Assembly (NCBI GenBank): GCA_902525075.1
Contig: CABZFV010000008.1
Coordinates: forward strand, 1 to 64,000
Direction: 5' to 3'
Source: an uncultured Prochlorococcus sp.
GTDB lineage: Bacteria > Cyanobacteriota > Cyanobacteriia > PCC-6307 > Cyanobiaceae
DNA: 64,000 bases
Shown here: positions 10,535 to 21,515 of the stretch, in pieces
How positions within the stretch are numbered: position 1 is the first letter of the stretch
How the letters are laid out: each line of letters starts with the position of its first letter
The notes under the pieces: generated by a model
What the model was told of the DNA's origin: nothing
What the model saw: the letters and a program-made list of their open reading frames with translations, nothing else
Database searches by the model: none
Position numbers and translations under genes: made by a program

Positions 10535-10969
10535 TTACAACCCTTGTAATTTCTTTAATCTCTCAGTTTCAATCTTAAATTGTTTTTTGATCTTTTCAGG
10601 AACATTATCTGGACACACTTGAAGAGCTGATTCAACTAATTGCAGAGATGCAATAAATTGTAATTGTTTCATATCAACTGTTTGTTCTTTATTTTTCTCT
10701 ATTATTTTCCCTCCATGTTTTTGTGATACTACTGATGCGAACGTTGCTGAGGCAACGTTTAATGTTTTTGGGAAATCCAGATCAAATCCTTTTCTTGTCG
10801 CATTACATAGAAATGAAACACCCATCCCATGATATAAATCTAAATCATTTTTATTGGCAGGCAAATTTTTAACATTCGCATTTACTTTATTAAATTCATT
10901 ATTTGTATCAAATAAAAAAGATGAAAAAATTAGAGGAATTGCAAAAATTTTAGATATTTTTAAACTCAT
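10535..10969 (-). CDS. Conserved picocyanobacterial secreted protein, function unknown
   Basis: A 144-residue protein with an N-terminal hydrophobic segment that looks like a signal peptide (SKIFAIPLIFSSFLF). The mature part is helical and has two cysteines (in SFLCNAT and LQVCPDN), which could form a disulfide. Similar proteins in this group have been labelled as class II cAMP phosphodiesterases, but no phosphodiesterase motif is seen here and the label is not supported. It converges with prs across 13 bases. Confidence 0.7.
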   Translation of the reverse strand: MSLKISKIFAIPLIFSSFLFDTNNEFNKVNANVKNLPANKNDLDLYHGMGVSFLCNATRKGFDLDFPKTLNVASATFASVVSQKHGGKIIEKNKEQTVDMKQLQFIASLQLVESALQVCPDNVPEKIKKQFKIETERLKKLQGL

Positions 10970-11040
10970 ATTTGATTTATTTTTAATTCACATTATTAAA
11001 GATAACATTTTTATTTTTAAACTAAATGTGCCCACAGAAT

Positions 11041-11580
11041 TTATTTAATTATTTTAATTTCGTGATGATTTTCTACTATTTTAAGCATATCTTTGTTCCA
11101 TGAATATATAACCCTAAATCTATAATTATCAGAATCTACAAGTCTTGTATGTTCAAGAATATACCAATCTTTGTAAGAAGATTCAAAAATCATTTCGTGT
11201 TCGTCGACTTGTTTAATATTTGAAATACCTTCATCATTACTTAAATAAAATTTTTCCCTCTTAAGTTGATGGCCTTTTAAAAAAGCATGCATTTCTCCTC
11301 GTTCTTTATACTGGGGATTTTCGTCAAAGAAATTATATTTTTTTTCTGGATACCAGGTAAATTTATAATGCGACTCCCATTCAGACTTACTCTCGAGAGC
11401 TTGAATATTTATATTCATACTTAAACTATAAGTTTTTTGTACTTCATCGAGAAAATACGTTCTATTAGATTTCCATAATCCAATATTCCTGGAAAACCAC
11501 CTTTTTAAATTACTATTTAAGTTGATTTCAGGAGGGTTTTCACCAAAATGTAAATTTTTCTTCGGATTAATAGCAACCAT
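11041..11580 (-). CDS. Lipocalin-like protein, possibly CpeS/CpcS-related
   Basis: A 179-residue protein without membrane segments or signal. The segment WFSRNIGLWKSNRTYFLDE, followed by alternating strands and a late RFRVIYSWNKD, resembles the beta-barrel of CpeS/CpcS bilin lyases and DUF3598-like proteins. The resemblance is by eye. High-light Prochlorococcus has almost no phycobiliprotein, so a chromophore-lyase role would be notable, but a generic lipocalin role is equally possible. Confidence 0.5.
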   Translation of the reverse strand: MVAINPKKNLHFGENPPEINLNSNLKRWFSRNIGLWKSNRTYFLDEVQKTYSLSMNINIQALESKSEWESHYKFTWYPEKKYNFFDENPQYKERGEMHAFLKGHQLKREKFYLSNDEGISNIKQVDEHEMIFESSYKDWYILEHTRLVDSDNYRFRVIYSWNKDMLKIVENHHEIKIIK

Positions 11581-11686
11581 TTATAAAAAAGTCCTATTTA
11601 TTTAATAGCCTATCTGTAAAATAAAAAAAAATATCTTAAGGTGTTTATAAGGATTAACAGCTTTTCAACACTTCAGAGGAATTCAT

Positions 11687-12805
11687 TTGAATGATAAAAA
11701 AGAGCTAAAACTAATACTTGTGGCAGCTAGAAATCAACTTTCTAGTAATGATATTAAGTCCCTAATAGCTTATTTAGAATCAGACGATTGTGAATTTGAG
11801 ACATCTCTTCAGATCTCAGAACCCACAGAGCAACCAGAATTACTTGAATTACATAGATTAGTCGCTATTCCTGCTCTTATAAAGGTTTCCCCAGCTCCAA
11901 AGCAAATATTTGCTGGAAGTAATATTTTCTCTCAGTTGCAAAAATGGTTACCAAGGTGGTCACAGGAAGGCTTAACAAAAAATCTTGGGATTAATTTGCA
12001 GCCATCCAAAATTGATTCAACAAGAACTCAAAAAGAATTTCTATTGGAAGACGAACTTCTTGTTTTAAGACAAGAAAATGAAACATTAACAAAAAGAATA
12101 GAATCTCAGGAAAGATTATTAAGAATGGTCGCGCATGAATTAAGAACACCTTTAACTGCTGCTACTTTGGCTGTTCAAAGTCAAAAACTTGGACAAATAG
12201 ATATTTCAAAATTGCAGGAAGTTATAAAAAGACGTCTTGAAGAGATTGAACTCTTATCTCAGGATCTTTTAGAGGTTGGAACAACAAAATGGGAAGCATT
12301 ATTTAATCCTCAGAAAATTGATTTAGGTAATATTAGTGCTGAAGTAATACTCGAATTAGAAAAATTCTGGAGATTAAGGAATATTGAAATTGATACTGAT
12401 ATTCCATCCGATCTGCCAAGTGTATTTGCAGATCAAAGAAGAATGAGGCAAGTATTTTTAAATTTAATTGAAAATGCTATTAAATTTTCTAAAGATTCTG
12501 GATCTATAAAAATAACAATGATTCATAAGACAAATCAATGGGTAGAAATAACAATTTGTGACAAAGGTGCAGGTATTCCTTTGAGCGAACAAAAAAGAAT
12601 TTTTCTTGATAGGGTTAGACTTCCCCAGACTTCTGAAGGAACATCAGGATTTGGTATAGGGTTATCAGTATGTCGGAGAATAGTACAAGTCCATGGAGGA
12701 AGAATATGGGTCGTATCTGAAGTAGGAGAAGGTTCCTGCTTCCATTTCACAGTTCCTGTGTGGCAAGGACAAAACAAAGAGCAACAATACTTGACGAAAG
12801 GCTAG
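11687..12805 (+). CDS. sasA: Circadian-clock output histidine kinase SasA
   Basis: A 372-residue sensor kinase. Residues about 7-95 form a KaiB-like thioredoxin-fold domain that in the family docks on KaiC. A coiled linker follows, then the phospho-acceptor H150 in [11 protein letters not shown], the N-box [18 protein letters not shown] and the G2 motif GFGIGLSV. The start is TTG, preceded by AGAGGA about 6 bases upstream. Prochlorococcus is known to lack KaiA, so SasA is the main reader of its reduced kaiBC timer; that point is established knowledge, not visible here. Confidence 0.93.
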   Translation: MNDKKELKLILVAARNQLSSNDIKSLIAYLESDDCEFETSLQISEPTEQPELLELHRLVAIPALIKVSPAPKQIFAGSNIFSQLQKWLPRWSQEGLTKNLGINLQPSKIDSTRTQKEFLLEDELLVLRQENETLTKRIESQERLLRMVAHELRTPLTAATLAVQSQKLGQIDISKLQEVIKRRLEEIELLSQDLLEVGTTKWEALFNPQKIDLGNISAEVILELEKFWRLRNIEIDTDIPSDLPSVFADQRRMRQVFLNLIENAIKFSKDSGSIKITMIHKTNQWVEITICDKGAGIPLSEQKRIFLDRVRLPQTSEGTSGFGIGLSVCRRIVQVHGGRIWVVSEVGEGSCFHFTVPVWQGQNKEQQYLTKG

Positions 12806-12847
12806 CTTTACTCTTAGTTTTTAATAAGCTGTTATGCTAAATTACCT

Positions 12848-12920
12848 GGCCCCATCGTCTAGAGGCCTAGGACACCTCCCTTTCACGGAGGCGACAGGGG
12901 TTCGAATCCCCTTGGGGCTA
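12848..12920 (+). tRNA. tRNA-Glu (UUC)
   Basis: A full cloverleaf of 73 bases. The anticodon loop CTTTCAC carries TTC, the anticodon stem is CCTCC/GGAGG, and the T arm is AGGGG-TTCGAAT-CCCCT. The acceptor stem is GGCCCCA/TGGGGCT with a first G-U pair and discriminator A, as is usual in cyanobacterial tRNA-Glu. CCA is not encoded. Besides translation, glutamyl-tRNA(Glu) is the precursor for 5-aminolevulinate and hence chlorophyll. Confidence 0.95.
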
Positions 12921-12931
12921 TGAACTTAAAT

Positions 12932-13474
12932 TTATAAAGATCTTTTTGATGATTTTGCTTGCCTATCTACGGCAATCAAATTTTCTGAAAGATCCTTTTT
13001 CAGTCTTTTCTCTATCATCCCTATTGGCATCCACTGACAACCTTGAACAGTAAGATCATAAATTAATGAGTTTGATGAAGTGTTTTTAATATTTTGAATT
13101 TTCCAACTACCCTCAAACTTTCTGAAATCTCCTTTTATTAAATTAAATTTTAAAAGGCCAAGCTCCTTATCTTCAAATAAATCTATAGTTACCTCAGCTG
13201 AAAACTTCATGCCAAGGAAATCCTGAGCCCCAACTTGTTTAAGGTGGACATTATTTCCCTTTTGAAATATTTTTTTGCTCGATAAAAGATTTGGTATGTA
13301 GAGATTTAGCCGATCATAATCTGTTAAAACACTCCACAAAGAATCAAAACTTGCAGAAGTTGTAAGTTGAGCTGCCAGTCGTCTTGTCCCGCCGGAAAAC
13401 TTCTCCATCGTCTGCTCAATTGTCCTGTAATCATTGTTCTTAGAATGATCTTCTGATTCTTGAGGATTATTCAT
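12932..13474 (-). CDS. SRPBCC/START-like (polyketide cyclase/coenzyme Q-binding type) protein
   Basis: A 180-residue soluble protein. FDSLWSVLTDYDRLNLYIPNL opens a typical SRPBCC helix-grip domain, followed by alternating strands and a long C-terminal helix (GMIEKRLKKDLSENLIAV). Such proteins bind hydrophobic ligands, and the plant and cyanobacterial relatives are plastid or thylakoid-associated. The ligand is unknown. It lies between tRNA-Glu and petH and converges with the tRNA. Confidence 0.75.
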   Translation of the reverse strand: MNNPQESEDHSKNNDYRTIEQTMEKFSGGTRRLAAQLTTSASFDSLWSVLTDYDRLNLYIPNLLSSKKIFQKGNNVHLKQVGAQDFLGMKFSAEVTIDLFEDKELGLLKFNLIKGDFRKFEGSWKIQNIKNTSSNSLIYDLTVQGCQWMPIGMIEKRLKKDLSENLIAVDRQAKSSKRSL

Positions 13475-13652
13475 AAATGAATTTTTTAATTAGATAAAAA
13501 ATTATTTCTGTGTAACTATACTGATAAAAACAACAAATACTGAAAAATTAAAATAATTTCTTTGATTTATCCCGATCTCAAAACGTAACCATTTTTGTAA
13601 AATCACTACAAATTAAACTACAAATTGATAATCTTTTATAAAAGAAATCTAA

Positions 13653-14783
<1,131 letters not shown>

Positions 14784-14892
14784 ATCTTTGATATTTAAAT
14801 TTAGGTTCATTTCCTAAATACTTTTTGGTTTAGACACAATATGTAGCTAATATTTGAAAAAAAGAGGATTTTAAATATAGAACACTATAAAT

Positions 14893-16416
14893 ATGCCTTC
14901 AACTTTAAGTAATCCTCTAAGATTAGGTTTACGTCAGGAAAGAGTCATATCTCCACAATGCTTAGTAATATTTGGCGCTAGTGGAGATCTTACTCATAGA
15001 AAATTAATACCAGCATTATTTGAACTATATTTGCAAAGAAGAATCCCTAGTGAATTTGGCATTGTTGGATGTGCGAGAAGACCTTGGACTGATAATGAGT
15101 TTAGAAAAAAGATGGAAGTAAAGCTATTAAATCAAATATCTGGTAAAGAAAGGGAGTGGGAACAATTTTCTAATTATCTTTTCTATGAACCAGTTGATCT
15201 ACAAAAAAGCGATCATGTCTTAAAGCTTTCTAAGAGATTAAATGAAATTGATAAAACGCAAGCTACTCATGGGAATAGAACATTTTATTTGTCAGTATCT
15301 CCGAATTTCTATGCAAGTGGATGTAAAGCTCTTAAAGCAGCTGGCCTTTTAGATGACCCTAAGAAAAGTCGTTTAGTGATTGAGAAGCCTTTTGGAAGAG
15401 ATTATTCAAGTGCAAAAAAATTGAATAAGATTGTCCAAAGTTGCGCTGAAGAAAGTCAGATTTATAGGATTGATCATTATTTAGGTAAAGAGACAGTTCA
15501 AAATATTCTTGTTTTGAGGTTTGCTAATACTATTTTTGAACCAATCTGGAACAGAAATTATATATCAAGTGTTCAAATTACTTCATCTGAAACAGTGGGT
15601 GTTGAAGATAGAGCAGGTTATTACGAAAGCTCTGGTGCTCTTAGGGATATGCTTCAAAATCATATGACACAAATGCTTGCTGTTACTGCTATGGAACCTC
15701 CTGGAAAGTTTGAACCAGAAGCAATAAGAAATGAAAAAGCTAAGGTTCTTCAAGCTTCAAAACTTGCTGACGAAAATGAACCATGGAATTGTTGTATAAG
15801 AGGTCAATATGGAGAAGGAGGAAATATTTCAAATAGACTAAAAGGATATAGGCAGGAAGATGGTGTTAATTGTAATAGCACTACAGAAACTTATATTGCG
15901 ACAAAAGTTTTCGTTGATAACTGGCGTTGGCAAGGCGTTCCTTTTTATCTGAGAACAGGTAAAAGACTACCTAAAAGACTTGGAGAAATAGTCTTAACTT
16001 TTAAAGACGTTCCTGTTCATTTATTTGAATCAACAATAATAAATCCCGCCCCAAATCAACTTATCCTTAGAATTCAGCCAAATGAAGGGGCTACTTTCAA
16101 ATTTGAGGTAAAATCTCCTGGTTCTGGAATGAAATCAAGACCTGTTGAGATGGAGTTTTCTTATGATGAATCATTTGGAGAACCCTCAGATGAAGGCTAT
16201 GTAAGATTATTAGCTGATGCAATGCTTTCTGACCCAACCCTATTTACTCGAAGTGATGAAGTAGAAGCTGCCTGGAAACTCTATACGCCATTAATAGAAT
16301 TGATGGATAATTCTCCTTGGAAGCTACCTATTTATAATTATGAATCTATGACGTGGGGACCTCCTGAGGCTGATCAATTAATTTCAAAAGATAATATTTT
16401 CTGGCGTAGACCCTAA
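14893..16416 (+). CDS. zwf: Glucose-6-phosphate 1-dehydrogenase
   Basis: Entry enzyme of the oxidative pentose phosphate pathway, which supplies NADPH in the dark. The 507 residues show the dinucleotide loop GASGDLTHRK (28-37), IEKPFGRD (163-170) and the active-site RIDHYLGKE (192-200). Length is normal. The end lies 2 bases before opcA, its allosteric partner, and the cobyrinate synthase follows at once, so the three probably form one operon. Confidence 0.97.
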   Translation: MPSTLSNPLRLGLRQERVISPQCLVIFGASGDLTHRKLIPALFELYLQRRIPSEFGIVGCARRPWTDNEFRKKMEVKLLNQISGKEREWEQFSNYLFYEPVDLQKSDHVLKLSKRLNEIDKTQATHGNRTFYLSVSPNFYASGCKALKAAGLLDDPKKSRLVIEKPFGRDYSSAKKLNKIVQSCAEESQIYRIDHYLGKETVQNILVLRFANTIFEPIWNRNYISSVQITSSETVGVEDRAGYYESSGALRDMLQNHMTQMLAVTAMEPPGKFEPEAIRNEKAKVLQASKLADENEPWNCCIRGQYGEGGNISNRLKGYRQEDGVNCNSTTETYIATKVFVDNWRWQGVPFYLRTGKRLPKRLGEIVLTFKDVPVHLFESTIINPAPNQLILRIQPNEGATFKFEVKSPGSGMKSRPVEMEFSYDESFGEPSDEGYVRLLADAMLSDPTLFTRSDEVEAAWKLYTPLIELMDNSPWKLPIYNYESMTWGPPEADQLISKDNIFWRRP

Positions 16417-16418
16417 AA

Positions 16419-17720
16419 ATGAAACCCCAACTAACACTTCAAACCCCTTTAGAGCTGCCTTATCAGGAAATTTCTAATTACCTCAATAAATTATGGATTT
16501 CAGAAGATAATGATAATAGTGGAGCTAATACTTTTACATTAATGGTCTGGCAGCCTGCTTGGCTAGAACAATGTTTGGTTCAAAAAGGATTAGTAAATGG
16601 ACCAATTACTGGAAATTTAAGTCCTGAGATAATTGAAGTTGCTAAAAAATTTATATTAGATCAAGGACTTCCTATCACTACTTCCCTTAATAGTGAAGAA
16701 GTATTGAATTTGTTGAAGAAAAATTTTTCTAATAAAGACTTTGAAGATTTTAGAGGACAATTTTTTGAATCATCAATAAGTACATTGAATCCAAGAAGAT
16801 TAATAACTCTAGCGCCAACATTAAATAAAAATTCAGATATCAAAACTTTTGTATCCGCTTACTGTCCATTAAGTGATACTCCAGCTATGCAACCTATATG
16901 TGGTGATTTAGTTGTTATTAGGGGGGGCTCGGCCTCAATATCTAATAAAGGATTAAAAATAATTGATGGTTTATCAATTGATGAATTACCTTCATGGTTG
17001 TGGTGGAATGGAAGCTTGGATGAATCGCCCGAAATCTTCGAATTTTTTACTAATTATGGTCTAAGGTTAATAATTGATACTGCTCTTGGATCGCCTCAAA
17101 GATGTTTAAAAGTTTTAGATCAATTAAATAACGCGAATAAAGCTATTAATGATTTGAATTGGGTTAGATTGAAAAATTGGAGGGAATCATTGGCAATGAT
17201 TTTTGATCCGCCCTCTAGAAGACAAATTTTAGATCATATTACTGATATTGACATTGATATCGCAGGAGATCATATGATTCAAGCTTTGTTCTTGATTTCA
17301 TGGATTAGCGATAAGCTTGGTTGGTCATTTCTAAGAGTTAAAAGGGATAAAGAATCAATAAAAATAGAATTTGAAAGAATTAATGGCGAAATAATTTCTG
17401 CATCAATTAATCCCTTATCTTTGGGAAATCCAAGTATTCATTTAGGACAAGTTATTGGATTGAGGCTGATTTCAAAAATTAGTGAGGTTCAAAAAAATAA
17501 CACTTGTGTAATACTTGGCTGTGAATCAGTGGAGTGTATGAGACTTGAAGCAGGGGGAATGGCCAATATGGAATTAATAGAACAAGTTGTTCCAAATTCT
17601 TTTTCTACATCAGAGTATGATGTTAGTAAATTGTTGAGAAGTAGTAGAGGTAATACCAGCCCTCTTTTTGAAAATTCTATTAAAATAGCCCTTCAAATAT
17701 TTAATGGTTTTAATAACTAA
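16419..17720 (+). CDS. opcA: Glucose-6-phosphate dehydrogenase assembly protein OpcA
   Basis: OpcA activates Zwf and links it to redox state in cyanobacteria. The 433-residue protein is recognised from its position 2 bases behind zwf and from family blocks such as PRRLITLAP, the middle LPSWLWWNG and the C-terminal half with CVILGCESVECMRLEAGGMA. Several cysteines are present. Co-transcription with zwf is inferred from the spacing. Confidence 0.93.
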   Translation: MKPQLTLQTPLELPYQEISNYLNKLWISEDNDNSGANTFTLMVWQPAWLEQCLVQKGLVNGPITGNLSPEIIEVAKKFILDQGLPITTSLNSEEVLNLLKKNFSNKDFEDFRGQFFESSISTLNPRRLITLAPTLNKNSDIKTFVSAYCPLSDTPAMQPICGDLVVIRGGSASISNKGLKIIDGLSIDELPSWLWWNGSLDESPEIFEFFTNYGLRLIIDTALGSPQRCLKVLDQLNNANKAINDLNWVRLKNWRESLAMIFDPPSRRQILDHITDIDIDIAGDHMIQALFLISWISDKLGWSFLRVKRDKESIKIEFERINGEIISASINPLSLGNPSIHLGQVIGLRLISKISEVQKNNTCVILGCESVECMRLEAGGMANMELIEQVVPNSFSTSEYDVSKLLRSSRGNTSPLFENSIKIALQIFNGFNN

Positions 17721-17723
17721 TAG

Positions 17724-19115
17724 ATGCCTTGTGTAATATCTTCTCCTTCTACTGATAATGGCAAAACTACATTATCGCTTTTGCTATCTTGTTGGGCGTT
17801 CTCAAAAGGTATAAAGTTACAAACTTTCAAGGTTGGCCCAGATTATCTTGATCAACAACAACTTAGTTCAATTGGCCAACCTATTTGTAGGAATCTAGAT
17901 ATTTTTTTAAGTGGTGAGGAGTGGGTTCAAGAAAGTTTTTTAAAACATTCTTTGAAATATGAATTCTCATTAATTGAAGGGGCAATGGGTCTATTTGATG
18001 GATTAGGGGCTACAACCTATTCAAGTACAGCAAATATTTCTAAACTTCTTGATGCTCCAATAATTTTTATTGTTAATGCTAGAGGTCAAGTAGCTTCTCT
18101 TCTGGCGACTATTCGAGGTTTTAGAGATTTTGATAGTGATTTGTCAATAGCAGGAATTATATTTAACAACGTTAATTCAGATAGACATAAAAAATTGATC
18201 AAAGAGGTTTTTAAAAATGAAGAAATCGAAATTTTTGGTTTTTTACCATCTGATTCAAAAATAACTTTAAACAAAGCTAATTTAGGTTTGATATCTCCAA
18301 TGGAAAATGAAAAAGAAATTGATGTTGAATATTTTGCAAATTTCGCCGAAAGAAACCTTGATGTATTTTCTCTTATTAAATTTTTGAAATCTCCTCAAAA
18401 GAAAATAGTTAATTCTGTTAATTTTAAAGATTTTAAAATAGACAAAAGTAAACCTATAGCAATTGCAGAAGATAAAATCTTTCATTTTCAATACCCTGAA
18501 ACTAAGGAGTTTTTGAGTGAAATAGGCATTCCATTAATTTCATGGAGTATTTATGATGATGAAGAAATACCTAATGAGGCTTCTTCTTTAATTATTCCTG
18601 GGGGATTCCCTGAAAAATATGCTGATCATATAAGTAACTCTACAAAAAGCTTAAATTCGTTAAAGAAATTCCGCCAAAATGGATTTATATATGCTGAGTG
18701 CGGAGGGATGATGATTTTAGGAGACTTCATAAAAGATGAAAATGGTAATAATCATAAAATGAGTGGTATCCTGCCTTTTAGATCAAAAAAAAGTAAACTT
18801 TCAGTAGGTTATAGATACATTGAGGGTTTAAAAGATACTCCTATCATTAAAAAAAATCAATTAATTAGAGGACATGAATTTCATTATTGGGAAATTGAAA
18901 ATAATTTATCTGAACTTGATTTTGGAAAGGCTGATCATCAGAAGAAACTTTCTTCCCCATGGAAAATTAAATCTTGGAAAACTGAATACAAAAATGAAGG
19001 CTTTTTTGATGAAAAATTACATGCAAGTTGGATTCACTTACATTTACCAAGTTCTCTAGAAGTCGCAAAAAACTTTATAGATGCCACCCAAATTACTTTT
19101 TCAAAGCATTTTTAA
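17724..19115 (+). CDS. cbiA: Cobyrinic acid a,c-diamide synthase
   Basis: Glutamine-dependent amidation of the corrin ring in (pseudo)cobalamin synthesis. The 463 residues contain an N-terminal P-loop-like ATPase domain (SSPSTDNGKTTLSLLLS, VGPDYLD, EGAMGLFDG) and a C-terminal class I glutamine amidotransferase domain with LIIPGGFPEKYA and the cysteine in YAECGGMMILG. The start is 3 bases after opcA. A cobalamin gene in the pentose-phosphate operon has no obvious functional reason. The 3' end overlaps the convergent DUF212 gene by 4 bases. Confidence 0.93.
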   Translation: MPCVISSPSTDNGKTTLSLLLSCWAFSKGIKLQTFKVGPDYLDQQQLSSIGQPICRNLDIFLSGEEWVQESFLKHSLKYEFSLIEGAMGLFDGLGATTYSSTANISKLLDAPIIFIVNARGQVASLLATIRGFRDFDSDLSIAGIIFNNVNSDRHKKLIKEVFKNEEIEIFGFLPSDSKITLNKANLGLISPMENEKEIDVEYFANFAERNLDVFSLIKFLKSPQKKIVNSVNFKDFKIDKSKPIAIAEDKIFHFQYPETKEFLSEIGIPLISWSIYDDEEIPNEASSLIIPGGFPEKYADHISNSTKSLNSLKKFRQNGFIYAECGGMMILGDFIKDENGNNHKMSGILPFRSKKSKLSVGYRYIEGLKDTPIIKKNQLIRGHEFHYWEIENNLSELDFGKADHQKKLSSPWKIKSWKTEYKNEGFFDEKLHASWIHLHLPSSLEVAKNFIDATQITFSKHF

Positions 19116-19591
19116 TTAATTACCAAATCAAATATTTTGAGAGGAGAACCTAAAAAAAACATTCCGGGTAAAGTGATTAATGGTCCTAAAAAACTCCCTA
19201 CCATGACCTCAATTTTTGTATGGCCTAGGGTCTCTTTTAAAAGTAATTCAGATTGAGGGTCTAGTTTTTTTGATAGTTTATTAATTTCTGCAGCTTGAAT
19301 CCCAGCTGATTTTCGAACACCACTAGCATCATACATAACTATAAGTGCTACAGCAACAGATAATGCGAATATTGAGCTATCAAATCCTAATTCATAACCT
19401 ATACCAGATGTAGCGCCAGTTATTAAGGCGGAATGACTTGAAGGCATACCACCCGTCTCGAACATAATTCCAAATCTTATCTCACCAGTTGAAAAGAAAT
19501 TGAATACGATTTTAAAAAATTGAGCTAGCAAACAGGATAATAGGCTCCAGAAAAGAACTGAATTATTAAAAAAAGAAAAAAAATCAGACAT
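19112..19591 (-). CDS. Divergent PAP2 family (DUF212) membrane protein
   Basis: A 159-residue integral membrane protein with the family motifs GGMPSSHSAL and YDASGVRKSAG, which resemble the phosphatase motifs of PAP2 enzymes. Probably a lipid or pyrophosphate phosphatase of the inner or thylakoid membrane, but the substrate is unknown. It is 14 bases downstream of crtE on the same strand; an undecaprenyl- or prenyl-phosphate substrate would fit that neighbour but is inference. Confidence 0.85.
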   Translation of the reverse strand: MSDFFSFFNNSVLFWSLLSCLLAQFFKIVFNFFSTGEIRFGIMFETGGMPSSHSALITGATSGIGYELGFDSSIFALSVAVALIVMYDASGVRKSAGIQAAEINKLSKKLDPQSELLLKETLGHTKIEVMVGSFLGPLITLPGMFFLGSPLKIFDLVIN

Positions 19592-19605
19592 AAATTAAAA
19601 AAACA

Positions 19606-20508
19606 TTATCTATCTCTATTTGTAATAAAGTCAGCTAAAAATATTAAATACTTTGCATCTGCACCCCAAGGTTCAATTGCTTTTTTTGCTTTTTCAACTA
19701 AATCAAATGCTCTTTTCTTTGACTCCGCCATTCCAAGTAATTTAGGGTAAGTAGTTTTGTCAGCTAAAAGATCTTTGCCGGCAGTTTTACCAAGCTTTTC
19801 ACTGCTGGAAGTTAAATCAAGAATATCATCTATTATTTGGAAGGCTAAACCAATTCCCTCTGCATATGTTGTCAGAGCTTGTAATAGTTTTTCGTTGGCT
19901 CCTGCGATCATCGCGCCTGTTCTAACACAGGCCTTCAATAAAGCCCCGGTCTTGTGAAGATGAATATATTCGAGAGTTTCAAGGTCGACTTCTTTGCCTT
20001 CGCATTCCAAATCAACAACTTGTCCCCCGACTAAGCCTGGTGCACCAGCAACTAAGGATAATTCGCCAACTACATTTAATAATCTATTTGGATCGACTCC
20101 AGGGCTTCTTAAAGAGACCATTTCAAAGGCTCTTGTTAACAAAGCATCGCCTGCAAGAATAGCTATAGCATCTCCATATACTTTATGATTTGTCGCCCTA
20201 CCTCTCCTCAAGTCATCATTATCCATGGCGGGTAGATCATCATGAATCAAGGACATTGTATGGATCATTTCTATTGCTACCGCAGTAGGAACTGCAAGAG
20301 AAGGTTCTCCTCCAGCCAGTGCACAAGATGCTAAACATAAAATTGGACGTATTCTTTTCCCTCCAGCTAAGAGGGAATATCTCATTGATTCTCTTAATAT
20401 TTCTGGCTTCTCAGGGCCCAAGGAAAAATCAAGTGCTTCTTCTACAATCTTTTTTGTGTTTTTAAGATATTTTTCAAAATCAGAAATACTATTTATAACA
20501 TCAGTCAT
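19606..20508 (-). CDS. crtE: Geranylgeranyl diphosphate synthase
   Basis: Makes C20 prenyl diphosphate for carotenoids, the chlorophyll phytyl tail and quinones. The 300 residues include the first Asp-rich motif [14 protein letters not shown] and the second QIIDDILD, with GGKRIRP near the start. It lies between folD (upstream, 36 bases) and the DUF212 gene (downstream) on the minus strand, so a three-gene transcript is likely. Confidence 0.94.
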   Translation of the reverse strand: MTDVINSISDFEKYLKNTKKIVEEALDFSLGPEKPEILRESMRYSLLAGGKRIRPILCLASCALAGGEPSLAVPTAVAIEMIHTMSLIHDDLPAMDNDDLRRGRATNHKVYGDAIAILAGDALLTRAFEMVSLRSPGVDPNRLLNVVGELSLVAGAPGLVGGQVVDLECEGKEVDLETLEYIHLHKTGALLKACVRTGAMIAGANEKLLQALTTYAEGIGLAFQIIDDILDLTSSSEKLGKTAGKDLLADKTTYPKLLGMAESKKRAFDLVEKAKKAIEPWGADAKYLIFLADFITNRDR

Positions 20509-20544
20509 TTTATACCTTTAGTAAAAAAAATTTCATCTTGGAGT

Positions 20545-21441
20545 TTATGGCAAAAGGTCATTAAGAGTTGATGATAAACCAAATTGTTTTTGCCAGCTAA
20601 AAATAGTATTTACAAGTAACATTGTTACTGTCATTGGTCCAACACCCCCTGGGACAGGTGTGTAAGCAAATACTTTGGAAATAACATCTTCTAATAATAC
20701 ATCGCCACATAATCTGGTTTGATTTTTATCGGAACTTTTTAATCTATGTATTCCAACATCAATAACTACTGCTCCTTCTTTAACAAAACTCGAATCTACA
20801 AGATTGGGTTTTCCTGCAGCCGCAATTAGAATGTCGGCTTCTCTACAAACTTTATTCAAATTTAATGTTTTAGAGTGAGTAATTGTTACCGTGCCATTTA
20901 GGTTTAACAACATAAGCGATAGGGGTTTCCCAACAAGCAAACTTCTTCCTATGACAACAATTTTCTTGCCTTCAATTGTAATATTTTGGGATCTTAATAA
21001 ATTAATAATTCCTGCTGGTGTGCATGATCTCATCGCAGGCTCATTTTTTACTAGTTTGCCGATGTTAATCTCATTTAGTCCATCTACATCTTTGCTTGGA
21101 TTAATATGGCTGATCAGTTTTTGCTCGTCAAACTTCTTTGGGATGGGAAGTTGTAGTAACATTCCATCAATATCTTTATTAGAGTTAAGTTTGATTATTA
21201 ATTGTTCAACTTCTTTTTGCTCTACACTATCTTTTAGATGAAAGATAAAGCTCTTTATTCCAATCCTTGAACATGCTTTTTCCTTATTTTTAACGTAAAC
21301 ACCACTCGCGGGGTCTTCACCTATTCTTATTACAGCTAAACCAGGAGCTCTTTTTGCAATTTTTTTATTACTCGAGATATAATTAGACAATCTTTCTTCA
21401 ATTTCAAGAGATAATTTTTTTCCGTCTAATTTTAATGACAT
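20545..21441 (-). CDS. folD: Bifunctional methylenetetrahydrofolate dehydrogenase/cyclohydrolase
   Basis: Converts 5,10-methylene-THF to 10-formyl-THF through two steps in one-carbon metabolism. The 298 residues show [15 protein letters not shown] (with the catalytic lysine region), [15 protein letters not shown], the nucleotide loop [13 protein letters not shown] and the C-terminal [11 protein letters not shown]. Length is normal. First gene of the folD-crtE-DUF212 run. Confidence 0.96.
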   Translation of the reverse strand: MSLKLDGKKLSLEIEERLSNYISSNKKIAKRAPGLAVIRIGEDPASGVYVKNKEKACSRIGIKSFIFHLKDSVEQKEVEQLIIKLNSNKDIDGMLLQLPIPKKFDEQKLISHINPSKDVDGLNEINIGKLVKNEPAMRSCTPAGIINLLRSQNITIEGKKIVVIGRSLLVGKPLSLMLLNLNGTVTITHSKTLNLNKVCREADILIAAAGKPNLVDSSFVKEGAVVIDVGIHRLKSSDKNQTRLCGDVLLEDVISKVFAYTPVPGGVGPMTVTMLLVNTIFSWQKQFGLSSTLNDLLP

Positions 21442-21515
21442 TTAGAAAAACATCTCCTTTTTACACTTAGCATGCCTATAATTTTAAATTATTCAAATAG
21501 ATTTATCTATATTCT

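Noticed and set aside
10535-10969. cAMP phosphodiesterase label for the secreted protein
   Set aside because: No metal-binding HD or metallo-beta-lactamase motif is visible.
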